Positions 42,972 to 51,766 of a DNA stretch of 64,000 bases are shown here, one piece after another (positions within the stretch are counted from its first letter, which is position 1; each line of letters starts with the position of its first letter). The notes below the pieces were generated by a model. That model was not told the DNA's origin and searched no databases. It saw nothing but the letters and a program-made list of their open reading frames with translations. Position numbers and translations under genes: made by a program. Source of the stretch: Clostridium sp. OF03-18AA (GTDB taxonomy: Bacteria > Bacillota > Clostridia > Lachnospirales > Lachnospiraceae); contig NZ_QUEP01000010.1 in assembly GCF_003478035.1 (NCBI RefSeq), positions 62,334 to 126,333 on the forward strand, written 5' to 3'.

Positions 42972-44330
42972 ATGAAGATCATCATTGTCGGCTGCGGAAA
43001 GGTCGGCGTGAGCCTTGCGGAGCGCTTAAGCGCCGAGGGCCACGATCTCGTTATGGTCGATATGAATCCGCAGAAAGTGGAACATCTTTCCAACCAGTTT
43101 GACGCCCTGGGAATCGTTGGAAACGGCGCCAGCTTCAATATCCAGCAGGAGGCCGGTGTGGAAAGCGCGGACCTCTTTATCGCTGTCACCGGCGAGGACG
43201 AATTAAACCTCCTCTGCTGTCTGATGGCGAAGAAGACCGGACATTGTGACACCATCGCCCGCGTAAGAAACCCGCTCTATAATAAGGAGATCCGCTTCAT
43301 TCAGGAAAAGCTCGGACTCTCCATGATCATCAACCCGGAGCTGACGGCGGCCAGAGAGATCTTAAAGCTCTTAAAATTCCCGTCCGCCATCAAGATCGAC
43401 ACCTTCGCAAAGGGACGTGTCGAGCTTCTCCGTTTCCGCTTAAAACCTGAGATCGGTTTCGGCGGAAAAACTGTCATGGATATCATGCGACAGTTAAAAT
43501 GCGATGTCCTGATCTGTGCCGTTGAGCGCGGATCCGAGGTCGTGATCCCGAACGGAAGCTTTGTCCTTCAGGATACGGATATCCTCTCTATCGTGGGATC
43601 GCTTGAAAATACGGCTCAGTTTTTTGAAAAGATCGGTCTCCGCTCAAAATCCGTAAAAAATTCCCTGATCATCGGCGGCGGCACCATCGCCCACTATCTC
43701 GCCCAGGACCTCTTAAAGATCGGGTTCCGTGTCCGGATCATCGAGCAGCGGAAAGAGCGCTGTGATTACTTAAGCGAGGTGATTCCCGGCGCTGACATCA
43801 TAAACGGGGACGGAAGTGATCGGGATCTTCTTCTGGAAGAAGGCCTGACCTACGCCGATTCCCTTGTAGCCCTCACCGGACTTGACGAGGAGAATATCTT
43901 CCTCGCCCTCTACGGAAAGCTCCACTCCAATGCAAAGCTCATCGCAAAGGTCAATAAGATCGCCTTCGATGACGTGATCGACAGCTTCGGTATCGACAGC
44001 ATCATCTACCCGAAGTACCTGACGGCAGACTATATCTTACAGTACGTCCGTGCCCGCCAGAACACCATCGGCTGCAACGTGGAAACGCTGTATAAGATTC
44101 TGGACGGCCGTGCCGAAGCACTGGAATTCTCCATCAAAGAGGATTCCGCTGTCACGAATGTGCCGCTTATGGACTTAAACTTAAAGGACAACCTTCTGAT
44201 CTGCTGCATCAACCGAAACGGTCAGATCCTCACCCCCCGCGGTCAGAATATGATCACGGTCGGGGATACCGTGATTCTCGTGACCACAAACCGCGGTCTC
44301 GGTGATATCCGGGATATCTTAAAATCATAA
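42972..44330 (+). CDS. trkA: Trk potassium uptake system, TrkA
   Basis: The 452-residue protein has two tandem RCK units. The first begins IIIVGCGKVGVSLAERL with GxGxxG at 7-12; the second begins LIIGGGTIAHYLAQDLL near 230. Each is followed by a TrkA-C domain. TrkA is the cytoplasmic nucleotide-binding gate of the TrkH channel-like transporter. AAAGGA precedes the ATG and trkH starts 12 bp after the stop, so the two are translated from one message. Confidence 0.95.
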   Translation: MKIIIVGCGKVGVSLAERLSAEGHDLVMVDMNPQKVEHLSNQFDALGIVGNGASFNIQQEAGVESADLFIAVTGEDELNLLCCLMAKKTGHCDTIARVRNPLYNKEIRFIQEKLGLSMIINPELTAAREILKLLKFPSAIKIDTFAKGRVELLRFRLKPEIGFGGKTVMDIMRQLKCDVLICAVERGSEVVIPNGSFVLQDTDILSIVGSLENTAQFFEKIGLRSKSVKNSLIIGGGTIAHYLAQDLLKIGFRVRIIEQRKERCDYLSEVIPGADIINGDGSDRDLLLEEGLTYADSLVALTGLDEENIFLALYGKLHSNAKLIAKVNKIAFDDVIDSFGIDSIIYPKYLTADYILQYVRARQNTIGCNVETLYKILDGRAEALEFSIKEDSAVTNVPLMDLNLKDNLLICCINRNGQILTPRGQNMITVGDTVILVTTNRGLGDIRDILKS

Positions 44331-44342
44331 AGGAGCGATTCC

Positions 44343-45785
44343 ATGAATTATTCGATGATCTTTTATATTATCGGCTGGATTCTGGACGTGGAGGCGGCGC
44401 TTCTCGTGCCGTCCCTGGCAGTCTCCCTGATCTACCATGAAAGCTGCGCGCTGGCATTCTTCATCACGATCGTCCTCTGCCTGATCCCAGGTGTGATCCT
44501 TGTCCGCAAGCAGCCGAAAAACAAGGTATTCTACACAAGGGAAGGTTCCGTGACGGTTGCCTTAAGCTGGATCGTCATGAGTATCATGGGTTCCATCCCG
44601 TTCCTCTTAAGCGGATCCATCACAAATCCGGTAGATGCCCTGTTTGAGACTGTGTCCGGATTTACGACGACCGGTGCCAGCATTCTTCCCGCCGTGGAAC
44701 CGCTTCAGCACGGCATCCTGTTCTGGAGGAGCTTTACACACTGGATCGGCGGTATGGGAGTTCTCGTGTTCCTTCTCTGCCTGCTTCCGCTTACCGGAAG
44801 CGGCTATCATATGAACCTCATGAAAGCAGAGAGCCCGGGCCCCTCTGTCACAAAGCTGGTCCCGAAGGTGCAGTCCACCGCAAAGATCCTCTATGGACTC
44901 TATCTGTTCCTGACGGTTCTGGAGTTTGTTCTCCTGCTTGTGGGACAGATGCCGGTGTTTGATTCCCTGTGTACCGTTTTCGGCACCGCGGGAACCGGAG
45001 GTTTCGGTATCAAGAATGACAGCTTCGGAAGCTATTCCACCTACCTGCAGGGCGTAGTTACCGTGTTTATGATCCTTTTTGGCATCAACTTTAACGTGTA
45101 CTTCCTCTTCTATATGAAAAAGCCGAAGGAAGCACTGCGCTGCGAGGAGGCGCGATGGTACCTCGGGATCATTGCCGCGTCGATCCTTGTCATCACGTTT
45201 TTCGTCCGGGATTTCTTCGACAGCCTGTTCCTCGCGTTCCACCATGTCGCGTTTCAGGTTGCTTCCATCATCACGACCACCGGCTTCGCCACCGTGGATT
45301 TTAACCTCTGGCCAACGATCCCGAAAACGATCCTGGTGCTCTTAATGTTTATCGGTGCCTGCGCGGGAAGTACCGGCGGCGGCATTAAGGTGTCCCGTGT
45401 CGTGCTGTTATTCCGGTCCCTGACAAAAGAGCTCTCCCAGAGTCTCCATCCGAATCAGGTCCGCAAGATCCATTTTGAGGGACGCGCGGTGGATCATGTG
45501 GTCCTCCGCTCCGTAAATGTCTTCATGGCGGCATACATCCTGATCTTCGCTATTTCCGTGCTGCTCATCGGCATCGACAACTTCGATCTTGTGACAAACT
45601 TTACCGCCGTCGCGGCGACCTTAAACAACATCGGACCGGGATTGGAACTTGTAGGCCCGGCCCAGAACTTCGGGCTCTTCTCCAACTTCTCCAAGCTGGT
45701 CCTGACCTTCGATATGCTTGCCGGACGTCTGGAGCTGTTCCCGCTGCTGCTGCTTTTCTATCGTGGTACGTGGAAGAGATTCTAA
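44343..45785 (+). CDS. trkH: Trk potassium uptake system, TrkH membrane subunit
   Basis: The 480-residue protein has about ten membrane segments and four pore-loop repeats. Selectivity-filter stretches are visible as SGFTTTGASILP, GTAGTGGFGIKN, ITTTGFATVDFN and NNIGPGLELV, each with the central Gly. It forms the potassium-conducting dimer regulated by TrkA. AAAGGAG lies 7 nt before the ATG. A strong hairpin ends the operon. Confidence 0.95.
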   Translation: MNYSMIFYIIGWILDVEAALLVPSLAVSLIYHESCALAFFITIVLCLIPGVILVRKQPKNKVFYTREGSVTVALSWIVMSIMGSIPFLLSGSITNPVDALFETVSGFTTTGASILPAVEPLQHGILFWRSFTHWIGGMGVLVFLLCLLPLTGSGYHMNLMKAESPGPSVTKLVPKVQSTAKILYGLYLFLTVLEFVLLLVGQMPVFDSLCTVFGTAGTGGFGIKNDSFGSYSTYLQGVVTVFMILFGINFNVYFLFYMKKPKEALRCEEARWYLGIIAASILVITFFVRDFFDSLFLAFHHVAFQVASIITTTGFATVDFNLWPTIPKTILVLLMFIGACAGSTGGGIKVSRVVLLFRSLTKELSQSLHPNQVRKIHFEGRAVDHVVLRSVNVFMAAYILIFAISVLLIGIDNFDLVTNFTAVAATLNNIGPGLELVGPAQNFGLFSNFSKLVLTFDMLAGRLELFPLLLLFYRGTWKRF

Positions 45786-45864
45786 TTATGCAAACATTAC
45801 CAATAATAGATGTAATTTTGACAATTTGACTGATCCGTGTTGAAAAATCTGATTGCCGGAAATA

Positions 45865-45920
45865 AAAAGTGGATATCCCAGAGTCACATCATGGACTCTG
45901 GATATCCACTTTTCTTTTTG
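45865..45920. terminator. Rho-independent terminator, bidirectional
   Basis: AAAAGTGGATATCC-CAGAGTC and its complement make a stem of about 20 bp between convergent trkH and the ZIP gene. Confidence 0.88.
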
Positions 45921-45983
45921 TTTTTCTGTCTTTTTTCCACCGAACAGCGGGCAGACAGATGACACTCAATCGTCCATATTGTA

Positions 45984-46763
45984 TCACCCAAGTGCCACGT
46001 CAAGCATCATCATCAAGGCAAACCCGACTGCAAACCCGATGGTTCCGATATTCGAGTGCTCTCCCTCCGCAGTCTCCGGGATCAGCTCCTCCACCACCAC
46101 ATACATCATCGCTCCAGCCGCAAAAGCCAGCAGATAAGGGAGAATCGGAGCAAGAAGACGGTATAAAAGCAGTGTCAGAACGGCAGCAGCCGGTTCTACC
46201 ACCCCGGAGAGCGTCCCATACAGAAAGGAACGGTTCTTGCTTATTCCTTCACTGTGGATCGGCATGGAAACGATCGCTCCCTCCGGGAAGTTCTGAATCC
46301 CGATCCCGATTGCCAGAGCATACGCTCCCGCCAGCGTGATCCCGCTGTTTTCCATAAGGAGCCCGGCAAACATGACTCCCACCGCCATTCCCTCCGGAAT
46401 ATTATGGAGTGTTACCGCTAAAACAAGCATCGTCGTTTTTTTCAATGTACCGGATATCCCCTCCGGCTTCTCTGTTTCAAATTGAAGCTGTGGCACATGG
46501 CCATCAAGAAACATCAAAAACAGGATCCCGCAGAAGAATCCGGCCACAGCCGGCAAAAAAGCAAGACGCTCCAGATTCGCGGAAATCCTCATGGCCGGAA
46601 TCAGAAGAGACCACACGGAAGCTGCCACCATAATACCGGAGGCAAAGCCCAACAATCCCTTTTTCACGTGATCCCGGATCCCATTCCGCATAAAATAAAC
46701 GCTTGCTGCCCCTATTGTTGTCCCGGCAAATGGAATCAGGATTCCAAGAATGATCATTCCCAT
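45984..46763 (-). CDS. ZIP-family divalent metal transporter (GufA/ZupT-like)
   Basis: The start MGMIILGIL (259 residues) is preferred; the upstream GTG frame would contain its own ribosome site (AAGGAG). Eight membrane segments are visible. Metal-site motifs are TLHNIPEGMAVG, IGIQNFPEGAIV and VVVEELIPE, as in ZupT and GufA. It imports zinc, iron or related divalent ions. Its neighbour is the feo region on the same strand, though a terminator separates the two. Confidence 0.88.
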   Translation of the reverse strand: MGMIILGILIPFAGTTIGAASVYFMRNGIRDHVKKGLLGFASGIMVAASVWSLLIPAMRISANLERLAFLPAVAGFFCGILFLMFLDGHVPQLQFETEKPEGISGTLKKTTMLVLAVTLHNIPEGMAVGVMFAGLLMENSGITLAGAYALAIGIGIQNFPEGAIVSMPIHSEGISKNRSFLYGTLSGVVEPAAAVLTLLLYRLLAPILPYLLAFAAGAMMYVVVEELIPETAEGEHSNIGTIGFAVGFALMMMLDVALG

Positions 46764-46869
46764 TATTTTTATCTCCTTCACTCTGTAAAGACCTTCCGAA
46801 TCACGGTCAGATCTTCACAATTCTCCTTCTATAAGCTATGAATCCTCCCATCAAACCGTGTAATACGGA

Positions 46870-46925
46870 AAAGAAAAGATCCAGAACCAGAAGTAACATA
46901 TACTTCTGACCTGGATCTTTATCTC
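46870..46925 (-). terminator. Rho-independent terminator of feoB
   Basis: AAAGATCCAG with CTGGATCTTT and inner AGAAGT/ACTTCT pairing; TTTTCTTTT follows on the - strand. Confidence 0.75.
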
Positions 46926-46975
46926 AGCTGAGAAGGCTCCTACCTCTGTTGGTGGTGAGTAATGGAGTACTGGTA

Positions 46976-49159
46976 TTATGCTGCTACAGAGCGGCGGGAT
47001 GCCTTCTTCTGGTTCTTATATGGATCCGGACGGAACAGCATATAGAGGAATCCGAGAAGAACAACAACAGCTGCTGCTGTGCCGATTCCGAAGGAACCAC
47101 CTTCCATAAGAAGTCCGAACTGGTAGAACATCAGTGCTACACAGTAAGCGAATACGTTCTGGAAGATGATTGCAAACCAGAACCACTTTCTGGACTGCAT
47201 CTGCTGGGCCATTGTGGAAATAGCCGCCAGACACGGGGAGTTTAACAGGTTGAATACAAGGAAGGAGAAGGCTGCTGCCATTGTCGGGAACCAGTCTCTG
47301 ATCGCGGCTGCGACAACGTCTGTCTCCTCGGAGAGATCCTCGCTGACATTAGCAAGGACACCCATTGTGGAAACAATACCCTCTTTTGCGGAGAATCCGG
47401 AGATCGCCGCTGCAACGCACTGCCATTTGCCCCATCCGAGAGGAGCAAAGATCCATGCAAGAGCGCTTCCAAGAATCGCCATCAAGCAGTTTTCTGTATC
47501 TTCTACCATACCGAACGCACCATTCTCGAAACCAAATGTGGAGAGGATCCACATGATCACGCAGGCAAGGAACAGGATCGTTCCGGCTTTCTTAATGAAG
47601 CCCCACAGACGCTCCCAGGTGTGCATGAGAACAGTCTTGGCTGACGGAATGTGGTATGCCGGTAACTCCATAACGAACGGCGCTGCCTCGCCGGAGAACG
47701 GTTTTGTCTTCTTTAACATGATCGCTGCTACAAGAACGCAGGCGATACCTAACGCGTACATTAAGAATGCTGTATTTCCCGCATCGGAGTAATCTCCGGA
47801 TGTCCAGCCGACCATGATGCCGCCTAAAAGAGCGATGACCGGAAGCTTCGCGCCGCACGGAATAAATGTGGCTGTCATAATGGTAAGACGTCTGTCGTTA
47901 TCATTTTCGATGGTCTTGGAAGCCATGATACCCGGGATACCGCAGCCGGATGCGATCAGGAGCGGAATGAAGCTCTTACCGGAAAGTCCGAAGTGACGGA
48001 ATACACGGTCCATGACGAATGCGATACGTACCATGTATCCGCAATCCTCAAGGATGGAAAGCATTAAGAATAAGAGTGCCATCTGCGGGAGGAATCCGAA
48101 TACAGCGAAGAGTCCGCCGAGGATACCATCTACAACAAGGCTCTGGATGAAGTCGCTTGCGCCTGCTGCCGCGAGTGCCGCGCCTGCCCATTCCTGAATG
48201 CCGCCGCCGAATGTATCATTTGCCCAGTCTGTACCCATGGTACCAAGTGTGCTTACGCAGATGTAGTAAACGAACCACATTACTGCCGCGAAGATCGGGA
48301 TACCTAAGATACGGTTTGTAACGATCTTATCGATCTTATCGGAGGTAGAGAGCTTCTTGCCGGATTTCTTAACGGCTTTGTCGATCACGCTTCCGATGTA
48401 TGTATAGCGCTCGTCTGTGATGATACTCTCTGTATCGTCGTCCTGCTCTTTCTCAAGACGGGTAACCTCCGTGTTGACCGCTGCCATAGCGGATGCCGGA
48501 AGATGTAACTGCTCGATGACCTTGCTGTCCTTCTCAAGAAGCTTGATCGCAAACCATCTCTTCTGGTCTGCGTCCACAGCATCACCGACAGCCTCCTCAA
48601 CCTTCCCGATCGCATTCTCAACGCTTCCGGAGAAGATGCCGGCCGGGTTCTTCCACTCATTCTTCTTCGCTGCCTCGATCGCCTTCTCGACAACCTCCTT
48701 AAGTCCTGTGCCCTTTAATGCGGAAGTCTCAACAACTTCACAGCCGAAGATCTCGGAAAGCTTCTTCACATCGATCTTATCCCCGCTCTTTGCAAGCAGG
48801 TCAGCCATGTTTAACGCGATCACGACCGGAATGCCGATCTCGAGGATCTGGGTCGTCAGATATAAGTTTCTCTCAATGTTTGTCGCATCTACCAGATTGA
48901 TGATCGCCTGCGGTTTCTCGTGAACGAGGTAATCACGGCTGACCACTTCCTCCAGTGTGTACGGGGAAAGGGAGTAAACACCCGGAAGGTCTGTGATGAT
49001 GATCTCTTCACCGCTCTTGGCAGATTTTAATTTACCTTCTTTTTTCTCTACTGTTACACCCGGCCAGTTTCCGACGTACTGGTTCGCTCCTGTGAGGGCA
49101 TTGAACATGGTCGTCTTACCACAGTTCGGGTTTCCGGCTAATGCAATTTTGATAGCCAT
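46976..49159 (-). CDS. feoB: Ferrous iron transporter FeoB
   Basis: The 727-residue protein has an N-terminal G domain: G1 GNPNCGKT (9-16), G2 GVTVE (34-38), G3 DLPG (57-60), G4 NMAD (117-120). A helical GDI-like domain follows, then the membrane domain with two Gate motifs (LFLMLSILEDCGYMVRIAF, SGCGIPGIMASK) and a basic tail. It is the GTP-dependent Fe(II) importer of anaerobes. AGGAGG precedes the ATG. feoA lies 115 bp upstream, the gap holding a copy of repeat R1. Confidence 0.96.
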   Translation of the reverse strand: MAIKIALAGNPNCGKTTMFNALTGANQYVGNWPGVTVEKKEGKLKSAKSGEEIIITDLPGVYSLSPYTLEEVVSRDYLVHEKPQAIINLVDATNIERNLYLTTQILEIGIPVVIALNMADLLAKSGDKIDVKKLSEIFGCEVVETSALKGTGLKEVVEKAIEAAKKNEWKNPAGIFSGSVENAIGKVEEAVGDAVDADQKRWFAIKLLEKDSKVIEQLHLPASAMAAVNTEVTRLEKEQDDDTESIITDERYTYIGSVIDKAVKKSGKKLSTSDKIDKIVTNRILGIPIFAAVMWFVYYICVSTLGTMGTDWANDTFGGGIQEWAGAALAAAGASDFIQSLVVDGILGGLFAVFGFLPQMALLFLMLSILEDCGYMVRIAFVMDRVFRHFGLSGKSFIPLLIASGCGIPGIMASKTIENDNDRRLTIMTATFIPCGAKLPVIALLGGIMVGWTSGDYSDAGNTAFLMYALGIACVLVAAIMLKKTKPFSGEAAPFVMELPAYHIPSAKTVLMHTWERLWGFIKKAGTILFLACVIMWILSTFGFENGAFGMVEDTENCLMAILGSALAWIFAPLGWGKWQCVAAAISGFSAKEGIVSTMGVLANVSEDLSEETDVVAAAIRDWFPTMAAAFSFLVFNLLNSPCLAAISTMAQQMQSRKWFWFAIIFQNVFAYCVALMFYQFGLLMEGGSFGIGTAAAVVVLLGFLYMLFRPDPYKNQKKASRRSVAA

Positions 49160-49190
49160 TTTTCATCCTCCTATTTTCCTGCACTTATAT

Positions 49191-49262
49191 TGCTGCTGTC
49201 CACATTCCGGGCGGACAGCAACCAGGTTTTGCCAATGCTTTGCATACACATCAGGCAAAACA
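49191..49262 (+). repeat. Dispersed hairpin repeat R1, partial copy between feoA and feoB
   Basis: GCTGTCC/GGACAGC forms the left hairpin and GTTTTGCC/GGCAAAAC, enclosing ATGC-TTT-GCAT, the second, in the same order as R1 copies A and B. Base pairs differ while pairing is kept. The third hairpin is absent. It would be transcribed within the feoAB message. Confidence 0.55.
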
Positions 49263-49274
49263 TTTATCCCGTCA

Positions 49275-49499
49275 TCAGACTGTAACGACTTCGACACTTT
49301 CCGCATCGTCTCTTCTCAAAGACAGTTCATATCCACGGACCGTGATCTCGACCGGATCACCGAGCGGTGCTACTTTACGAACGTAGATCTCGCTGTTTTT
49401 GGTAATGCCCATGTCCATGATTCTGCGGCGGAATGCGCCCTCTCCGTTGATCTTTACAACTTTAACCGTTGTATGTACCGGAACTTCACGTAATGTCAT
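49275..49499 (-). CDS. feoA: FeoA-family SH3-like protein, feoB partner
   Basis: This 74-residue small beta-barrel has the FeoA pattern: VKINGEGAFRRRIMDMGITKNSEIYV and a C-terminal YELSLRRDDAESVEV. FeoA is a small cytosolic protein needed for FeoB-dependent iron uptake. GGAG lies 5 nt before the ATG. It heads the feoA-feoB transcript, downstream of two abutting palindromes and separated by a hairpin from the other feoA-type gene. Confidence 0.92.
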   Translation of the reverse strand: MTLREVPVHTTVKVVKINGEGAFRRRIMDMGITKNSEIYVRKVAPLGDPVEITVRGYELSLRRDDAESVEVVTV

Positions 49500-49586
49500 G
49501 TCTTCTCCTTTCTATCCTTGTGGATCGCTCCTGCGGTCCGGATCCATTCCCCCTGTCCTTTGTGAAATTTTTCCAAAAGCTTTTGA

Positions 49587-49614
49587 TTAGCTATTGCTAA
49601 TTAGTGCATACTAA
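49587..49614. promoter_or_regulatory. Two abutting 14-bp palindromes upstream of feoA-feoB
   Basis: TTAGC-TATT-GCTAA is followed with no gap by TTAGT-GCAT-ACTAA. The outer TTAG/CTAA spacing recalls DtxR-family metalloregulator sites (TTAGG..CCTAA) and differs from a Fur box. It lies about 90 bp upstream of feoA, with an AT-rich -10-like TATGCA inside it on the - strand. Confidence 0.5.
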
Positions 49615-49621
49615 CCGTTGG

Positions 49622-49652
49622 GGAAAAAGCAAAGTGGGAAATCTCCCACCTG
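49622..49652 (-). terminator. Probable terminator after the second feoA-type gene
   Basis: GTGGGA and TCCCAC form a short stem followed by TTTGCTTTTT on the - strand, separating the upstream feo transcript from feoA-feoB. Confidence 0.55.
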
Positions 49653-49745
49653 AACTTTCATCATCCATAACTGCCCCATTCTTCCCAGTCTGCACTTCCT
49701 TGCGGATAATGCAAACTACTGAACAGTTACCGTCTTTTTTCACAG

Positions 49746-49961
49746 CTACTGCACCATAACGTGCTTTGCCATCTCCTTGTTGATCGCGACTCTGGAATCC
49801 TTGATGTTTACGATCAGGTTTCCGTTGAGTTCAGAGATCACTGTCACTGCCGCGCCGTCCACGAAGCCAAGATTCGCGAGGAATCTCTTTGTGTCCTCTG
49901 CTCCGCCGACACGCTGGATCATACCGGTCTCACCGGCACGTAAAAATGTCATTGGCATCAT
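49746..49961 (-). CDS. feoA: Second FeoA-family protein
   Basis: This 71-residue protein has the FeoA fold pattern (GETGMIQRVGGAEDTKRFLANLGFVDGAAVTVIS, with ELNGNLIVNIKDSRVAI). It diverges clearly from the other FeoA here, so the pair are not recent duplicates. Clostridia often carry two feoA genes. GGAGG is 4-7 nt before two adjacent ATGs. It follows the Cys-rich gene and is read from the Fur-box promoter. Confidence 0.9.
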   Translation of the reverse strand: MMPMTFLRAGETGMIQRVGGAEDTKRFLANLGFVDGAAVTVISELNGNLIVNIKDSRVAINKEMAKHVMVQ

Positions 49962-49989
49962 GTTTCCTCCTCTTTACACGCCCATCCAC

Positions 49990-50166
49990 TCAGACCTTGT
50001 GAGCTTTCGGAGCTGTATCGTAATGGACACTGCCGCATCCGCTGCACCCGGAGCAGGAACCGCAGCAGCCCCCACAGGAACCGCTCTTCTTCTGTTTCCG
50101 GATGCTCTTTATCACACCGATCACGGCCATAGCAACCAGCAACAAAACAATTACATCTGTAAGCAT
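49990..50166 (-). CDS. FeoB-associated Cys-rich membrane protein
   Basis: The start MLTDVIVLLLVAM (58 residues) has AAAGG 8 nt upstream. One membrane helix is followed by a basic stretch (KSIRKQKK) and a Cys-rich tail, GGCCGSCSGCSGCG. This matches the FeoB-associated Cys-rich family thought to assist iron delivery in Clostridia. It is first in a short transcript with the second feoA, directly under a Fur box. Confidence 0.88.
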   Translation of the reverse strand: MLTDVIVLLLVAMAVIGVIKSIRKQKKSGSCGGCCGSCSGCSGCGSVHYDTAPKAHKV

Positions 50167-50208
50167 TTCCATCACCTTTCACCAAACCATTTGTGGGAAC
50201 AGTCGTAT

Positions 50209-50263
50209 TGATAACGAATATCAATTTCAAATGAATTATATGACTTCATCCCCCACTTGTCAA
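50209..50263 (-). promoter_or_regulatory. Consensus sigma-A promoter with Fur box
   Basis: TTGACA, 17 bp, TATAAT on the - strand (50235-50263). TGATAAC-G-AATATCA at 50209-50223 matches the 7-1-7 Fur consensus TGATAAT-N-ATTATCA at 12 of 14 positions and would cover about +5 to +19. Iron repression of the first feo transcript is expected. Confidence 0.75.
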
Positions 50264-50384
50264 CTGGTATTTAATAATTTTTTAAGATTTTACAGGATGG
50301 TTTTACTTGCTTTCCAAAGGTTTTCCATTTAAAATGATAGTATATCTGCGTCAATATTTCTGTCTTGTCTGAATTTGCTTTTAT

Positions 50385-50406
50385 ATTGTTAAAATTCGCC
50401 AACAAT
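50385..50406. promoter_or_regulatory. Dyad upstream of the flavodiiron protein gene
   Basis: ATTGTT and AACAAT, six-base perfect arms 10 bp apart, lie 140 bp upstream of the fprA start. It is a little wider than a Rex site (TTGTTAA-N4-TTAACAA). I could not find a convincing promoter in 50264-50548. Confidence 0.3.
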
Positions 50407-50548
50407 AGGAATATATAGGTCCAGATAATTTTATTTTTCGACCTTTTGTGACTCTTTCAGAAGCCCGTACCTTTCCGGTATTTCACCGTTCTCGTTCTGG
50501 CAGATTCGGAAAACGCCACAGCAATATTAATATCAGGAGGTTTCTAAC

Positions 50549-51751
50549 ATGAATAACATAAGAAAGCTTACAGATTCTCTCTTCTGGGTCGGCGTCAATG
50601 ACCGCCGCATCGCTCTCTTTGAAAATGTTTATCCGGTTCCTACGGGAATGTCCTATAACTCTTACGTTCTTCTTGACGAGAAGACAGCACTCTTCGATAC
50701 CGTGGACGCGTCCTTCACCCACGATTTTCTCGAAAATGTGACCGCCGCCTTAAACGGCCGCACTCTGGACTATCTGATCGTAAACCACATGGAGCCGGAC
50801 CACTGTGCATCCATCGCCGATGTGATCGCCGCTTACCCGGAGGCAAAGATCGTATGCACCGCAAAGGCTGTGGGAATGATGAAACAGTTCTTTGATTTTG
50901 ATGTGGACAGCCGCGCGATTCCGGTAAAAGAGGGCGATACCCTCTCTCTTGGCTCCCACGAACTTACCTTCGTGATGGCCCCGATGGTACACTGGCCGGA
51001 GGTTATGGTTACATACGAAAAGACAGAAAAGATCCTGTTCTCCGCTGATGCCTTCGGTTCCTTCGGCGCTGTCGACGGAAATATCTTTGCTGACGAGATC
51101 GACGATAAGGGTGCCTGGCTCTCTGAGGCGAGACGTTATTATACAAATATCGTTGGAAAATTCGGCATGTCCGTACAGGGTCTCTTAAAGAAGGCTGCCG
51201 GACTCGAGATCCGGATGATCTGCCCGCTCCACAGCGTGATCTGGAGAGAAGATCTCCCATGGCTCATCGATAAATACCTCAAATGGAGCTCCTATACACC
51301 GGAAGAGAAATCTGTAACGATCGCCTACGGATCTGTTTACGGCCATACGGAAAAAGCTGCCGATATCCTTGCCGGAAAGCTTGCTGACCGCGGCATCCGC
51401 CATATTTCCGTCTTTGACGTTTCCAAGACCCATCCGTCCTACATCATTGCAGACGCGTTCCGTACCTCCGCGATGGTCTTTGCATCTATCACCTACAATG
51501 GCGGTATCTTCTGCAATATGGACACACTTCTCCACCAGCTTGCAGCCCACGGTCTTACAAACCGTACCGCGGCCCTGATCCAGAATGGAACCTGGGCGGC
51601 AACCACCTCAAAGCAGATGGGTGAAATCCTCGGTACAATGAAAAATATCCATGTACTCGAGGCAGATGTAACCATTAAATCAGCCTTGAAAAATAATCAG
51701 GAAACTGAGCTTGACGCACTTGCAGACGCAATTGCCGCATCATTACAGTAA
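50549..51751 (+). CDS. fprA: Flavodiiron protein FprA (oxygen/NO reductase)
   Basis: The 400-residue protein has a metallo-beta-lactamase-like di-iron domain then a flavodoxin domain. Iron ligands are His80, Glu82, Asp84 (NHMEPDH), His148 (VHWPEV), Asp167 (SADAFG) and His228 (PLHSVIW). The FMN loop is YGSVYGHTEKAA near 261-272. The enzyme reduces oxygen to water or NO to nitrous oxide, protecting anaerobes. AGGAGG precedes the ATG. A flavodoxin gene follows by 15 bp and may donate electrons. Confidence 0.93.
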   Translation: MNNIRKLTDSLFWVGVNDRRIALFENVYPVPTGMSYNSYVLLDEKTALFDTVDASFTHDFLENVTAALNGRTLDYLIVNHMEPDHCASIADVIAAYPEAKIVCTAKAVGMMKQFFDFDVDSRAIPVKEGDTLSLGSHELTFVMAPMVHWPEVMVTYEKTEKILFSADAFGSFGAVDGNIFADEIDDKGAWLSEARRYYTNIVGKFGMSVQGLLKKAAGLEIRMICPLHSVIWREDLPWLIDKYLKWSSYTPEEKSVTIAYGSVYGHTEKAADILAGKLADRGIRHISVFDVSKTHPSYIIADAFRTSAMVFASITYNGGIFCNMDTLLHQLAAHGLTNRTAALIQNGTWAATTSKQMGEILGTMKNIHVLEADVTIKSALKNNQETELDALADAIAASLQ

Positions 51752-51766
51752 ATGGAGGAAATGCCA

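Noticed and set aside
50385..50406. Rex operator ahead of fprA
   Set aside because: Only the outer six bases match and the spacing is 2 bp too wide; kept as an unassigned dyad.
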